From Bugula neritina (lineage: Eukaryota; Bryozoa; Gymnolaemata; Cheilostomatida; Bugulidae): a DNA stretch of 64,000 bases. The stretch is from contig OZ037770.1 in NCBI GenBank assembly GCA_964035545.1, positions 10,964,463 to 11,028,462 on the forward strand, in the 5' to 3' direction. Shown piece after piece: positions 36,590-48,262 of this stretch. How positions within the stretch are numbered: the first letter of the stretch is position 1; each line of letters starts with the position of its first letter. Under the pieces are notes generated by a model. The model had not been told where the DNA came from. It searched no databases and was given only the letters and a program-made list of their open reading frames with translations. The translations under genes and the position numbers were made by a program.

Positions 36590-38000
36590 TTCCTGGGTAA
36601 GAAGGTTTCATGCTACATTTGAGAAACTATGTTCAAATTCATGTGAACTTAAAGACCTTCTTTTCAATTTGTCTTCAGGATTTAAAAAAAATTGTTTTTT
36701 TTTGTTTGAAATTGAATTTAGTGCATTTCTATCTATGCAATATGAATACAAGAGCTGTAACATAATAAAAGACTTTCTCAGACAACAGCATACTCAGAAC
36801 TCATGTCATTAGCAGATCTACCTGTGAAATATGAGATGTTATATTACTCGATGTTCATCAAGAAGGAAGTTGGAAAGCAATTGAAAATAATTGTTAAGTA
36901 CAAAATATAATTTATGTAACTCCAGATATCTAAGGAACTTTAAAAGTTCGTTTACGCCAACTCGATTGTATATTGGACAAAAAAGACTATTCCACACGCA
37001 GCAGAAAAACCCGCATTACTTGGGCAAGAGCTGTTGTCATTCAAACATGAGTCAACTAATCTATAACTAATTACAAGTTGTAGCAAATCGGATTGATAAA
37101 ACATGATTGCTAAGTGCAGAGGGCTTCATACAAGCCTTTATGATAGTGTCTAGCATTCGATGAGAATATATAAGATATTAATGTATACATGTAGTAGCAA
37201 CTATAATATAATACGGCTGTATTGTTTAAGAGAAAGTATGTGTGTGCTGTACTGCTGTAAACAGCTATTTCTGTAAATATCACCACACCTAATCATAATA
37301 GAAAATTGGAGATCATAATATCAACATCTAACTATAATAAATATTGTTGCTAAAATGCTTCAAGCCTCCAATGTATTTTAATTGTGTTTTTTCTTTGAAT
37401 AAACTCTAAAAACCTTTTCAACTTTTACATGATTACACAGCAATTCTAATCATATGCTCATCATAGGTATAAAAAAGATCATCATATTAAAAACTATGAG
37501 GTTATATAGGTTTTAAATTGCAGTTTACGGAATAAAAAGATATATCAAGTTCAGTACAATTTACGGTTCAGCTTTTAATTTTTCTTCTAATGTTTCCCTT
37601 CTACATTTTGTTCTTAGATATGTGAATTAAATTCAATTTGAGTACCCATTACTTGATTGCTGTACTGTGAGATTGCTTCATGCTCCATTTGAATATTTGT
37701 AAACTCAATAGGCCTACATTGTTGTCAGTTTTAACTCCAGGGCTACAGGGAAGTTTTTGCAGGTTTAAAACCCAATTCAGTACATTATTTTCATGAATTC
37801 ATTTTTGAATACAAGTGCTGTCATGTAATATAAGACGTTCTTATACATTATAGCATACCAAGAATGCATTGATTATTATACCAGAGCTACCTGTGAAATA
37901 TAATATGGTGCTTAACTTTCTGTTCTTCAAGAAGGAAGTTGAAAAGCAGTTGAGAATAATTGTTAAGTACAAAATATAAGTTATGTAACTCTAAAAAAAA
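36590..38000 (-). repeat. Dispersed modules in inverted orientation, near 36.8 and 37.9 kb
   Basis: ACCTGTGAAATATGA...AAGAAGGAAGTTGGAAAGCA and the preceding GTGAACT..GACCTTCTTTTCAA blocks are reverse complements of the modules left of 22 kb. This is part of the large mirror symmetry between the upstream regions of genes B and C. Confidence 0.6.
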
Positions 38001-38194
38001 ATATATATATAACTCTAAAAGCACGCTACCATCCACGTGACTGCATGCTGAACAAGTCTAACTAGCTACATTTTGTAGCAAATCAGCTAAGGCAAAACAT
38101 GATTACTATAACTGCAAAAGTTTGTAAAGTAGCTTTTATAATATTGTCTTTTTTTATTGTTGTGAGCAAACAGCAGTTGCCCGGACAGATTCAG

Positions 38195-38780
38195 GTTTGA
38201 CTTCAAACTTCAACATCAAGAAAGGAGTCGGACAAGTGTGTGTACTTTCATTTAGTTTGTTCAATATGTATACATGCAGTGAAACTATTAAAAAGGTAGC
38301 ACATATGTCTAGTGCCAATTTAATATAAAGAGGAAAGAATATCAGTTATGCTGATGAAACAGCTTTAATGTGTTTATTTTGAATTAACATGCAGAATCTG
38401 CTAAATGCAGTAAACGAAGCAGCAAGACCTTATGGTATAGAAATGAACATTTTTATAACGAAACCAAAATATAGTTGAAAGTAATTTTGTCCCAAAACCT
38501 GAAATTGGCACATAACTCTGAACGCTACACCAGTACAACAAACAACAAAAATGGTATATCTTGGGAGCATTCTTAACTGATGATGGTAGATGTGAACAAG
38601 AAATCAACAGACAGGGTAATATAAGAGAACCGACCAAAATGAACTGCAGAGAATGTGTATGAATGACAGAAAATAGATCTATGCAAATTGAGATTTATGA
38701 CATTCAACGTGCTTGCAAGTATAATAATTATTGTTGCTGGAACATTCTAAACTGACAATTTATTTGGTAGAGAATTGGTT
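38195..38780 (+). pseudogene. Decayed LINE reverse transcriptase fragment
   Basis: Plus-strand translation with frameshifts reads TSNFNIKKGVGQVCVLS (RT motif KQG..LSP), ISYADETALM (from YADD), NLLNAVNEAARPYGIEMN and YLGSILTDDGRCEQEINR. It is heavily mutated. It differs from the LINE at 22.5 kb in sequence, so it is a separate insertion. Confidence 0.7.
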
Positions 38781-39014
38781 TTCTAATGACTGTCAACCTT
38801 TGAATAATTTATAAAATCACTTGACCAATTTTTACTAGAATGAGCAGTTTTAGGTGTATGCGTTATATGGCCAAAAAGAAAAAAAGAATATTTTAAACTT
38901 TGTCCAGCAGTTGTTCAAGCTTTGCTTCTATACAATACACAAAAAAAACAGCTCACTACTGCAAGTTTTACAGTTACCATGTCATTTTGAGAAACTCCTG
39001 ATAGAAAGGTTTTC

Positions 39015-39171
39015 GTTAAATTGAACTAAATGCTTATTCAATGAGGCACAGGAGCAATTATGACCAGATGCTCTTCCTATAACATCATCAATGGCTTTTC
39101 CTGAAGATCGAACTCATGGCTATAGAGGCTTACTAAGCTAACTCTCTTACCCCTAGACCACGACTGTTTCA
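39015..39171 (-). mobile_element. tRNA-derived SINE, copy 3
   Basis: On minus: CGTGGTCTAGGGGTAAGAGA head, GAGTTCGATC B box, then the shared GAGCATCTGGTCATAATTGC body. It lies next to an inverted dispersed module. Confidence 0.7.
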
Positions 39172-39239
39172 TTACACAATGTATAAAAGTTTTTCCTTAG
39201 GTATTTTTGAAAGCATGAATCTATAGAAAAAAATTCAAT

Positions 39240-39560
39240 ACCAATTAATATCAAGTAACTCACTGTGCGAGAAGGTTTCATGCTACATTTGAGAAATTAT
39301 GTTAAACTCCATGTGAATTCTATAAGTTTTATTTTCAATTTATTTTCAGGCATCCAAAAAATTGTTCTGTCTGTTTGAAATTACATTTAAAACATTTTAA
39401 TGAATACATGCATCCAAGTAATTGATTGTAATGTAATATATGCAGCATATCAAACATTCATGCTAAATTAGCAGAGCTACCTGTGAAATATGATATGGTA
39501 TTCATCTTTCTGTTCTTGATGAAGGAAGTTGGGGAAAGTGACTGAAAGAAGTTTTAAGTG
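39240..39560 (-). repeat. Dispersed module, inverted, near 39.5 kb
   Basis: CTACCTGTGAAATATGATAT and TTGATGAAGGAAGTTGGG match the reverse complement of the left-hand modules, with the CATGTGAATTCTATAAGTTT block beside it. Confidence 0.6.
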
Positions 39561-40733
39561 CAAAATTTAATCCATGCAACTCCGAAAAAAGTTTTGTAAC
39601 GTGCTCTGAAAACACGTTCATCTCGCTTAACTGTTGTGCAAAATATTTTGTGTAACAGCGTAAAATATTCTTACTTTTAAGATAATGCGCTGTTGAAATT
39701 TATAAAACACAAGACAAAATGATTAACTAATTACAAGTAGTCTACCAACAAATTATTTAAAAGAAAATAAAAAAATAGCTGCAGAATCTTACAAAAAAGC
39801 TTATATATTACAGTTTTTGAAGTTAGTGTGTAACAATATAAGAAAATATATATAGAAGAATAACAACTACAATATAGTTCTGATGAGTTGTTTAGTTGAA
39901 AGCATGCTTGCACTATATTACTGTAAACAACTAAACTTGTCTGCACCAAAACTAATTATAGTAGAAACTTAGATTATAAAATAAACATGCAGCTATAGTA
40001 ATTATTGTTGCTGTGCAAAAAACATTTCTAGACAACAATGAATCTGATGGAGGATTGAGTTTTAATGACTTTTCTTTTTTGAATGAATTAGAAAAACACA
40101 ATTATAGCCAATTTTTAGTAGAACCAGCATTTCTAAACATATGTTTTTCTATAGGCATAAGCTCTAGAGCCTATATATCAGATTAACCTGCAGTTTATAA
40201 AATACAAGTTATGAAGAATTAACAACCATGCACTCAGTGCTCAGCTTTTAGTTTTATGGTAAAGTCTCCTTTGTCCCTAGATACGTGAATTGAAACAAAT
40301 TCAAGTGTTAAATTATTATCTGATATTTTTGCTGTGTAAGAACTATACGTGTGAAATATGATATAATATCTAACTATATCTGTTCTTAAATTAAGAAGAA
40401 AGTTGGAGAGTATAACAGTATATTTGAAAATAAAATTATCAAGTGAAATTATAATTTATGTAACTGTAAAAGCATCTCTACACCTAAAATTGTCTTACAA
40501 AAAACATAGTTTAGTATAAGACAACTTCATAAATCTATAAATAATTTAGCAGCCCTTCAAAAACGTTATCAGCGCATATGTTTTGTATACAGTCATTTTA
40601 AAAAGGAACGTTATTTTGTCTACGACAAGCATTTTGAATTACTCAAAGAGTCACTTAGCTGAAAACTTTCGATATTCAATTAAAAAAGTCACCATCCCTG
40701 TGAAAAAACTCCTGATATAGAAATAATTTTTTG

Positions 40734-40885
40734 TTAAATCAGGCTAAGTACTTATTGAGATGAGGCACAGGAGCAATTATGATTAGATGCTCTTCCTAAC
40801 ATTACCAATGGCCTTTGTCGTTTTGAACCCATGACTTCATGTTTACTAAGCAAACACTCTAACCTCTAGACCACGGTTATAAACC
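40734..40885 (-). mobile_element. tRNA-derived SINE, copy 4
   Basis: On minus: CCGTGGTCTAGAGGTTAGAG head, GGGTTCAAAA B-box remnant, body GAGCATCTAATCATAATTGC. Confidence 0.7.
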
Positions 40886-41302
40886 AAAAGGTTGTAAGTA
40901 TTTCATAACTTTTTTTTATATTTGGTGTTTCAATGAGACCTTTTGTATAAATGACTGCTTTATTGACTTTTAAAAAGCCTCAAACAACAAGTAGGCTGCA
41001 ATTGCTGAATTTTTATTAATCTTTGGGCCATGCAACTGTAATTTTTGACAAGTTTCAGAATATAACAATTCAAAATGCTTTGTATGGTTCCACTGCAGCT
41101 TAATAGGAAACAATTTTTTTAGATATAAATATAACCTCATCTAGAATGCACTTTGTGCGGAGCAATTTTAGTTTGAAAAAACGTTTTGAAGGTTTTATTC
41201 TGATTGGATGAAAAAAGTTTATAGACCTTTATTTTACAAGTTTTCAAAATTATCACTTTTAGATTATCCAATCATGTAAGAGATGCTATTTACAAAATTT
41301 AG

Positions 41303-41310
41303 TATAAATA
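41303..41310 (+). promoter_or_regulatory. TATA box of gene C
   Basis: TATAAATA followed by AGAGTGTAGCTAAGGCTT, with the same flanks as gene B in mirror orientation. Confidence 0.75.
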
Positions 41311-41334
41311 AGAGTGTAGCTAAGGCTTTGTATC

Positions 41335-41405
41335 ATTCATTTCGACACTATTATACTCAGAAGTATAATTTGTACAAACCAAGAAGCTTTTGTGACTTTT
41401 AAAAG
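41335..41405 (+). other. Non-coding first exon of gene C
   Basis: The leader CATTCATTTCGACACTATTA to TTTGTACAAACC is shared with gene B. It ends TAAAAG before GTTAGT. The intron runs to the AG just before the ATG at 41969. The 5' edge is an estimate. Confidence 0.65.
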
Positions 41406-41968
41406 GTTAGTATCAACTATAGTTTTGCATTAGTGATATTTCTAAAACAAATATTCAAAGATTATTTGCTAAGTAAATAAAATTATTGGTGATCAGAAAT
41501 AAATCAACTTTTTCTGAGAATAATTTTTAAGACAGAGTGCATGTTTTAAAAATTAGCAGTATATATATGCATATATAAATCATGTTTGTTCAATGTAAGA
41601 TAAACAATATATGAAGAGTTATTGTTTCATAATAAATTTTTGAGCAATTTTTTCTCACCTTTCTCTGCTTTTTCCTGATCGGGTGGCAACTTTGGATAGC
41701 AAAAAATCTAATTGAAAAATTTTGTTTCAAGTTTGAAATATTTTCAACAAAATTTTGGAAATAAAAATAGAATTCACCTCAGATTATTAAAACAATGAAA
41801 TATATAAAAATAGAAGGTTGATAAACACTTTTCATCAATTAATATCTAGAATGCAATTTTATTAAAAAGCTTACAGCTGCTGCCAAGTGGAAGGAAGTAC
41901 TTATTTGTAAGTACCATTTGATTTGAAAATTCTAAAGACCATAAAATAATATAAATTTTTGCTACTAG

Positions 41969-42325
41969 ATGAAATACTCCCAGGCTGGTAGAGGTAAATG
42001 GCAGGTGCTCGTTCTGGTGGTAGTTGTCTTCTCGCAAATATGTCATCACAGTTATGGAAAATTCATTGAAGCTGAATTGTCGCAGGTAAGCTAAGTCAAT
42101 AAGTAAGCTTGTCAACAGGTAAACTGTTTGTTAATTATGATAAATACATTTTATAACACACACACAACACAACACAGCACACACACACACACAACACACA
42201 CATACATATATATAGACACACATACATATATATATAGACACACATACATATATATATAGACACACATACATATATATATAGACACACATACATATATATA
42301 TAGACACACATACATATATATATAG

Positions 42326-42356
<31 letters not shown>

Positions 42357-43315
42357 GACACACATACATATATATATATATATATAGACACACATACATA
42401 TATATATAGACACACATCTTTGTTTATTTTAGGGAGGCTCCATCCTTGTAAATGTGCAATATAATGAGGCGAGGAATGTTGCCATTTGTGAATTTGAAGA
42501 TGACACAAAAAGCGTGCAAGATTACGACAAGGTGAAGCAAATAGTATATAGAATATTGGTGTTGCTTTTGATGTCTTTGTTTTTCTAGATCTTTTAAAAA
42601 CATGTCAAAAAAATATCATTTCATGTAGAATGTCCACGTGGCTCAAGATCCCGAGACCGGAGTTTGCTATGTCACTAAACTCCATGAAACAGCTGAAGAA
42701 GGGAATTGGTTGGATGAGTACTTGAATGACGAGAGTTCTGATTACCAAGTTAGGGCACGCAAGTATTCACTCCGCTTTCTGGATGACTTAGAAGAAGGCA
42801 GCAGTCTCATTCCAAGGGAAGCTGAAGAGTTTTGCTTTAACGGGTATAAGAGAGCCGTGCATGACTGTTCAACAAGCACCTCTAACTGGTTAGTCTTTTT
42901 TTCTATTATATATAAATCAACTTAGGATTGCAAACTGCATTCATTCTTATATCATACTGATTTCTATTGACCAAAAATTCAAGTTAAAGTTTGCTTGTGC
43001 AATAAGACTTTCACATAGGCCCATATTACGCCTTTTAGTTTAAAGGAAGGCTTCTTGATCTCTTTAGTAAGTAAGACTGCTGCAGCTGGCAATGTTATAG
43101 TTTATAAGCTCTATAAGCAATGTTCTGGTGATGTATTTTCAGAGCCTCGAACTAGGTTCCGTCGTTTCGGCTTCAGATTCAGATTCAGAGTCGGAACCTT
43201 TGTCAGAAGCGTTGTTGTGCCTGTTGCGACAAAGGCAGCTGTTGCTGCTATTTTGGCTCGCTCAGAAACCACTTCTCCTGATGCGGAGATAATAGCCATT
43301 GAAGTAACTAAGTAA
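41969..43315 (+). CDS. BRICHOS-type precursor with Arg/Phe-rich last exon, gene C (possibly disrupted)
   Basis: Exons are 41969-42085, 42433-42531, 42629-42888 and 43143-43315. Residues 1-30 form a signal peptide. The BRICHOS-like core has Asp69 (QDYDK), Cys85 (GVCYVTKL) and Cys141 (EEFCFNGYKRA). Exon 3 is 260 nt, not the family's 256, because the end reads AVHDCSTSTSN. Joined by the usual donor and acceptor, the frame reads TG|A, a stop at the junction. The last exon is intact in the other frame: EPRTRFRRFGFRFRFRVG, then a Val/Ala-rich stretch with Lys and Arg, then [11 protein letters not shown]. An acceptor at 43037-43038 (CCTTTTAG) would keep the frame and add 34 residues. So C is either truncated just before its peptide or spliced differently. 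AATAAA lies at 43460-43465. Confidence 0.7.
42157..42414. repeat. CA/TA minisatellite in intron 1 of gene C
   Basis: Units of ACACACATACATATATATAG, about 22-24 bp, follow a CA-rich start. They produce long Tyr/Val/Cys artefact frames on minus. Confidence 0.95.
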
Positions 43316-44035
43316 CAGCTCCTGCCCGACACTTCATTAAAAAAGTTGCTGCTTTGACTTTTTTTCTCCCTTTTAAATTATGACCTTTGAAATTTTTAAA
43401 CACTTAGTAATATCATACTTAGCTTTTCTAATTTTTCCGGTTTCAACTTTACTGTAACAAATAAACATCGTTTTGTTTAGTAATCAACATACTTGCATAA
43501 TTTTTATATAAAAATTAATTTTTGTTGTAAGCATTTCATTTTTAATAAAACTTTGTCTTTTCACTTAAAATATTTTTCACTATTGATATTTCCTTAATCA
43601 ATATTAAAGTATAAAAATATCAGTAAAGCTTCCAAATAGGGCTGACAAGCATTTTTACATTTCAAGTAAAATTCAACTACTAGTGCATATTGAGTGTTTG
43701 ATTGTATTATGTCATTGTAAAAGTATGTCAATATAAATCCTCACAATGATAACTGTAACAGAAAGTGCTAAAAGCTATATCTGCTGTGTAAGAATCATAC
43801 ATGCAATGTTGCAATAGTTCTTTGCAATTGAATATAAATCCTATGCTAAAAATAATAAGTAATTTTGGTGATTCAAATCGCAAGGCACGAGCTGTTAGGT
43901 CCGAAACCTCAGCGCAACTGTCGTTTTATGAATAATTGAATAATAGGTTTGTGCAATACTCTTTGTGCATATAGCTGTTATTAGCAGGTCATATTATTAG
44001 TAGTATATTAGTAGCTTTATATTATTATTCTCTAA
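43316..44035. other. 3' flank of gene C, no further gene
   Basis: Contains the gene C 3' UTR and AT-rich spacer. Nothing else was recognised. Confidence 0.5.
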
Positions 44036-44690
44036 GGACATGAATGCTAGGGTGAGGATTGACTACATTTCGTGGCCTGAATGCCTTAAGAAGAAAAAGT
44101 GAAAATGATCAGCGGCTCTTAGAATTCTGCAGTAGAAACAGTTTAAGCATTAAAAAAAGTTCCTTCCCTAGTAAACAGCACAGAAAAACTATTTTTGTTT
44201 GAAGACTTGGCACCAACTTGACTTTGTGATTATATTTTATCAAAAACAGCAATATAAAGTCCTTAACACAAGTACCTACTACAGTGCTGCAGACTGCGAC
44301 ACTGATCACAGCTCTATTGTATCATCAATGGCATTGCAGGCTAAACCAGTGGTTCCCAACCTCTTTTATACTATTCCCCCCTTTCCTAAATGTTGGCTAT
44401 TAATTCCCCGCCTTTTGAAAATCGAAACAAATTTATGACTGACATAATGATAATATATATGATACAATGCAATGTATTTTGTTCAATTATATTTGCATAT
44501 AACATTATAACTATCACAATATTGTGATAGTTATAATTGAACTGCTCTGTATTTTATAACAATAATATAACTATAAAGTTATATTATTGTTATAAAATAC
44601 AGAGCAGTTCAATTATTAATGTTATGGCTGCAGTTGATGCTTTTGTGCCAGCTTGCTTAAGCCTGGCTCTGTTTTTGACCAGGCCAATCT

Positions 44691-46249
44691 GTAGTGAATT
44701 TTAAAAATGTAATTAGTAATTTAGTTTATATATCGAAAGGGTCGACTCTATGTCATGTTATTGTGGATGTCAACACATCTTACCCAGCCGACAGCATCTT
44801 ATAGTCGACATTGGCACCACTGATGCTAGCCAATCAGGAGTGACTGCTAATTAGTATCAGGTGGAGCTAGCTACGTATAGTGGAAGCACGCTAAGCAGCT
44901 AGCCGGGCAGACGAACAAACTGGACTACCCGACGGACACGCACACTGATACAGGCATTAATAGGGACGGACAACAATCGACGGAGTGACGAGTGCAGACG
45001 GACTTTTTCAACAATGAAGCGACTAAAGATACACATATCTCAACACTTTACTGCATGTAACTTTCTGTCCCTGTGGGGTCCACCACTTTTACAGGGACGC
45101 TATACTGCGACACCAAAGGACCCAGAACTGTTACATCGGACATTTATACAAAGTCGACGCTGACTCATACACTGAATTTCGAGACTTGATCCTACCACAT
45201 CTGACTGACCCAGACCGCAGACAGACGCTACTGTACCAGTTCTCCGCCACTCGACCGACAGTAGAAAGCGACTCAGACGCAGACCCCCAGTCCCCAGAGA
45301 CCACGACGACAACACATACTTCAGACGTGACAACACAGCCCCTTCGTGTTATTGTGACCCGCACTGGACGCACGATAGAAAAAGACTCACAACCCCCGAC
45401 TACAACTATCTCTTATGTGCCTAGTCGCCAGCAGAGGAAGAGAAAAAGTACTAGAAGTGCGACTAAGGAGAACACTAGCCCTGACCAGTTCCTACTGACA
45501 GACATAAAGAAGTTACAGAGACGTATGGCTCGTCTCTGCAAGGAGCAGAAGAGGGCGACTACTGAGTTAGCTAAATTGCAGACACGACCCGAGAAACGAC
45601 TGGCAAAAGAGTGAACAGAGGAGCTGTTCCCTTTCCCCTTCTCCCCCGTCTTCTTCTACTAGGACTGTGTGTCACGATGTAAATAGACTGTGTGTAACTA
45701 AATAGATTGTGCGTAGTAGAATCTTTTTTATCTCGTGTGTACGTATACTTATCCTGTCATGTATATTCTTTTTCTATCTTTTTTATATATCTAATCTTTT
45801 TAGTAATTCTCCCATGCCTGATTTAATCATAGAGTGTACCTTTCGATAGGTGTGGAGAGTGTAGTGGATTTTAATAATGTAATCAGTAATTTAGTTTATA
45901 TATCGAAAGGGTTGACTCTATGTCATGTTATTGTGGAGGTCAACACATCTTACCCAGCCGACAGCATCTTATAGTCGACAATGGCACCACTGATGCTAGC
46001 CAATCGGGAGTGACCGCTAATTAGTATCAGCTAAGCAGCTAGCCGGGAAGAGCAGCTTGGGACTTGACATAGAGTAGTTGTGTATAGATTGCTCTGCATT
46101 ATGTAATCGCGTAATTAGTTTAGTAGTTTCATTTATTGTATCTTTTGTAAATAATAAATTCTATATAACGTGATCAACCTGGTGAAGTATATAGCTTTGA
46201 ATAAGTAGACCCACATAATATAGTGGATTGTGAAATTCACTACACATTT
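44691..46249 (+). mobile_element. Non-autonomous LTR element nested in the hAT element
   Basis: The right LTR is about 45862-46249 (TGTAGTGG to TTCACTACA, with AATAAA near 46150). The left copy (44691-44905) matches only the first roughly 200 bp and has a 29-bp insertion. The internal region has one open frame and no pol gene. No target duplication is evident. The element is internally deleted or non-autonomous, and its insertion postdates the hAT insertion. Confidence 0.65.
45027..45614 (+). CDS. Unassigned zinc-finger/coiled-coil ORF of the LTR element
   Basis: The frame is open from a stop at 45024 to TGA at 45612-45614 (195 codons) but has no early ATG. It would need a non-AUG start or splicing. 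It encodes VTFCPCGVHHFYRDAILRHQ, then C and HLYKVD (a CxC...H...C finger-like pattern), FRDLILPHLTDP, a Ser/Thr/Asp-rich middle, PLRVIVTRTGRTIEKD, a basic RQQRKRKS and a coiled coil DIKKLQRRMARLCKEQKR. A degenerate homologue occurs in the unrelated LTR element at 3004-4225. I do not recognise the family. The conserved finger, PLRVIVT and coiled-coil parts suggest real protein-level constraint. Confidence 0.5.
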   Translation, partial: RYTYLNTLLHVTFCPCGVHHFYRDAILRHQRTQNCYIGHLYKVDADSYTEFRDLILPHLTDPDRRQTLLYQFSATRPTVESDSDADPQSPETTTTTHTSDVTTQPLRVIVTRTGRTIEKDSQPPTTTISYVPSRQQRKRKSTRSATKENTSPDQFLLTDIKKLQRRMARLCKEQKRATTELAKLQTRPEKRLAKE

Positions 46250-47833
46250 TAAGTCACTTTACAGGTTAAGGCAATTTCTCTTTTCTTTGAAATGATGAAA
46301 ATGTTGTTGGTTTTTGCAAATTTTTTGACCTCCATTTGAAAGTAGCAAAGGAAGCAGTTAGGGTAGAGTAATTAATAAACACATCCATGTAGAAGTAAAC
46401 TGAGAATGTAGAATATCGTATGGTTAAATAAATGAACTAATATGGAGGTTTATAGATGTATATTATACATATACATGTATCTTATGCAAGAGCTCGAAAA
46501 GGTTTCATCAAACTTCGTAAATTTTTCAAAATTTTAAATTTCTCCTTAAAATGTCCGAATTCTCTCCAGGTTGGAAACCACTGGGCTAGACGGTATCATT
46601 GTCAATGTAAATAATCCATGAAGATAGATTTGAGTACAGCAGAGTCACTTGAACTTTGAAAACAATACTGTTATACGTTAAATGCTAAGCTTGGTAAGTT
46701 TAAGGATTTAGGCACTGATGTTGAAAGTTGCTGGAACGACCTGCAAAGAGCCGCATACTCAACTCCACAATTGATACTTTTAGACGTCGGAGGCGTTTAG
46801 ATTATTAATTGAATAGAGAATGATGTGACACCATTGAGCCTATCTTTGAAAGAGAACACGGAGCAATGCTCAAAATGTAATCAATAATTTTTCATGCCTC
46901 ACTTTGGCTCAAAAACCAGTTCATGAAAGTGCGAAGGTATTCTGATATTCAATATGTTCTCATATTGAAATTGCTAAAAACTCTGGAAACAGAAGGAAAT
47001 GTTTACTGTCAGCAAAACAGCCACAGGTCCTTATATTCAGACCTGCAGCATACTGAAGGACAAAATGGCTCTATCATAGCAGACAATTTCTAAAAGCTTT
47101 ATCGCTGGTTAGAGCATTACACAGTGAGCTTTATAGAGCTGTAGGCACAGCCAGCCATAACCATGGCAATAAAATCCCAGACTCGCCATGCAGTTCTAGA
47201 ACATCTAGGTATGACGCACATTTTTTTTAAAAATTATCACTATTATTCAGAACCTATGATCTGGTAAAGCTTCTAGTAGTCATGAAATCCTATTGGAGCT
47301 TTTCAAGTATGGCTTAGACCAACTGGCTAAACATCTACATTGTCTGATGAATAACTGCTGGCTTTCTTGATCTGCACCGCAGGGGTTTAAAGATGCAAAA
47401 TTTACTACTCTGTAAAAAATAGGACCGAATATGTGACAGAAATAACTACCTTGGAATTTCATTATTAAATGTTTCTGGCAGTCTTTGCGGCAACAAGAAG
47501 CTGATACAATATACTCTGAGTCACAATGTGAGTTCCACACACAACGATCAGCAAAAAACATGATTTTTGCTGTTTGCCAAATGATGGAGATTAACCGTGA
47601 GCAGAGAAGACCACGTCGGACTTTAGCTTTTGTAGACCCAGGCAAACTTCTGCCACTCATCACTGGCAAGTTGCAAAAGTTTTCATGCTACGAAACAAAT
47701 TTGTAGGTGAATAATTTTAAAATAAAAATTTGGTCAATTTTAACCTATAAAATCATAGCATCTGCAGGCTAAATCTTTTCAGAAAAATTTTGAGCACTAT
47801 TTTATAACTAGTATTACACTATCGTTTACCTAT

Positions 47834-47839
47834 TATATA

Positions 47840-47911
<72 letters not shown>
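47834..47911. repeat. TA microsatellite left of palindrome copy 2
   Basis: TA with CATA interruptions, abutting the element end. Confidence 0.95.
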
Positions 47912-47914
<3 letters not shown>

Positions 47915-48010
47915 AAATGAGTGTTTATAAAACGTTACTAGAGTGCTCTATAGAAATAAATCTAGAGCGTAAACATTAGAAGAAATAAAATGAGATTTGA
48001 TTAATATAAT

Positions 48011-48071
48011 GGCATTTATTACTAGTAGTTTCGTACACAAGAACGATGTGCACTCGTCAGATAAATTAGCC
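48011..48071 (-). ncRNA. Hammerhead ribozyme, minus arm of copy 2
   Basis: Mirror of 48089-48149, with the same core and stems as the copy 1 motifs. Confidence 0.65.
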
Positions 48072-48088
48072 ACTAGTGGCTAATTAGT

Positions 48089-48149
48089 GGCTAATTTATC
48101 TGACGAGTGCACATCGTTCTTGTGTACGAAACTACTAGTAATAAATGCC
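48089..48149 (+). ncRNA. Hammerhead ribozyme, plus arm of copy 2
   Basis: GGC..AUUUAU, CUGACGA at 48100-48106, stem II UGCACA/UGUGUA, GAAA, short stem III, GUA, then AUAAAU.GCC closing stem I. Identical to copy 1. Confidence 0.7.
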
Positions 48150-48178
48150 ATTATATTAATCAAATCTCATTTTATTTC

Positions 48179-48182
<4 letters not shown>

Positions 48183-48259
<77 letters not shown>
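48183..48259. repeat. TA microsatellite right of palindrome copy 2
   Basis: A pure TA run. Confidence 0.95.

Positions 48260-48262
<3 letters not shown>

Larger units (their letters stand above)
44339..46591. mobile_element. hAT-type non-autonomous element with 8-bp target duplication
   Basis: Ends CAGTGGTTCCCAACCT (44347-44362) and AGGTTGGAAACCACTG (46568-46583) form a terminal inverted repeat with one mismatch. Flanking octamers GGCTAAAC (44339-44346) and GGCTAGAC (46584-46591) look like an 8-bp target duplication with one change, typical of hAT transposons. Internal DNA is non-coding and holds two perfect hairpins (44510-44537 and 44535-44614). It is split by an LTR element at 44691-46249, leaving about 680 bp of its own sequence. 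Confidence 0.8.
44036..47705 (+). mobile_element. Decayed LINE, interrupted by a nested hAT-type element
   Basis: Left part (44036-44346): GDMNARV, then RLLEFCSRNSLSI, KTWHQLDFVI and SAADCDTDHSSIVSSMALQ, the C-terminal half of an AP-type endonuclease. Right part (46592-47705): LGKFKDLGTDVESCWNDLQ, RAAYSTPQ, then SESQCEFHTQRSAKNMIFAV and RRTLAFVDPGKLL, the linker and the first RT motifs. Frameshifts and stops are many. The two parts are in the same order and orientation as in an intact ORF2. Confidence 0.75.
47911..48185 (+). mobile_element. Palindromic hammerhead-bearing element, copy 2
   Basis: A unique 64-bp end (47911-47974) is followed by exact 101-bp inverted arms, 47975-48075 and 48085-48185, around nine bases. 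The sequence matches copy 1 in opposite overall orientation except at the very centre. TA arrays flank both sides. Confidence 0.75.

Noticed and set aside
42131-42508. Minus-strand frames rich in Tyr, Val, Cys
   Set aside because: They arise from the CA/TA minisatellite in intron 1 of gene C.
43111-43332. Minus-strand 73-codon frame opposite the gene C last exon
   Set aside because: Antisense shadow of the exon, without its own splice or promoter context.
47280-47669. 129-codon minus-strand open frame
   Set aside because: It lies antisense to the decayed LINE linker/RT segment, whose plus-strand translation shows recognisable motifs.
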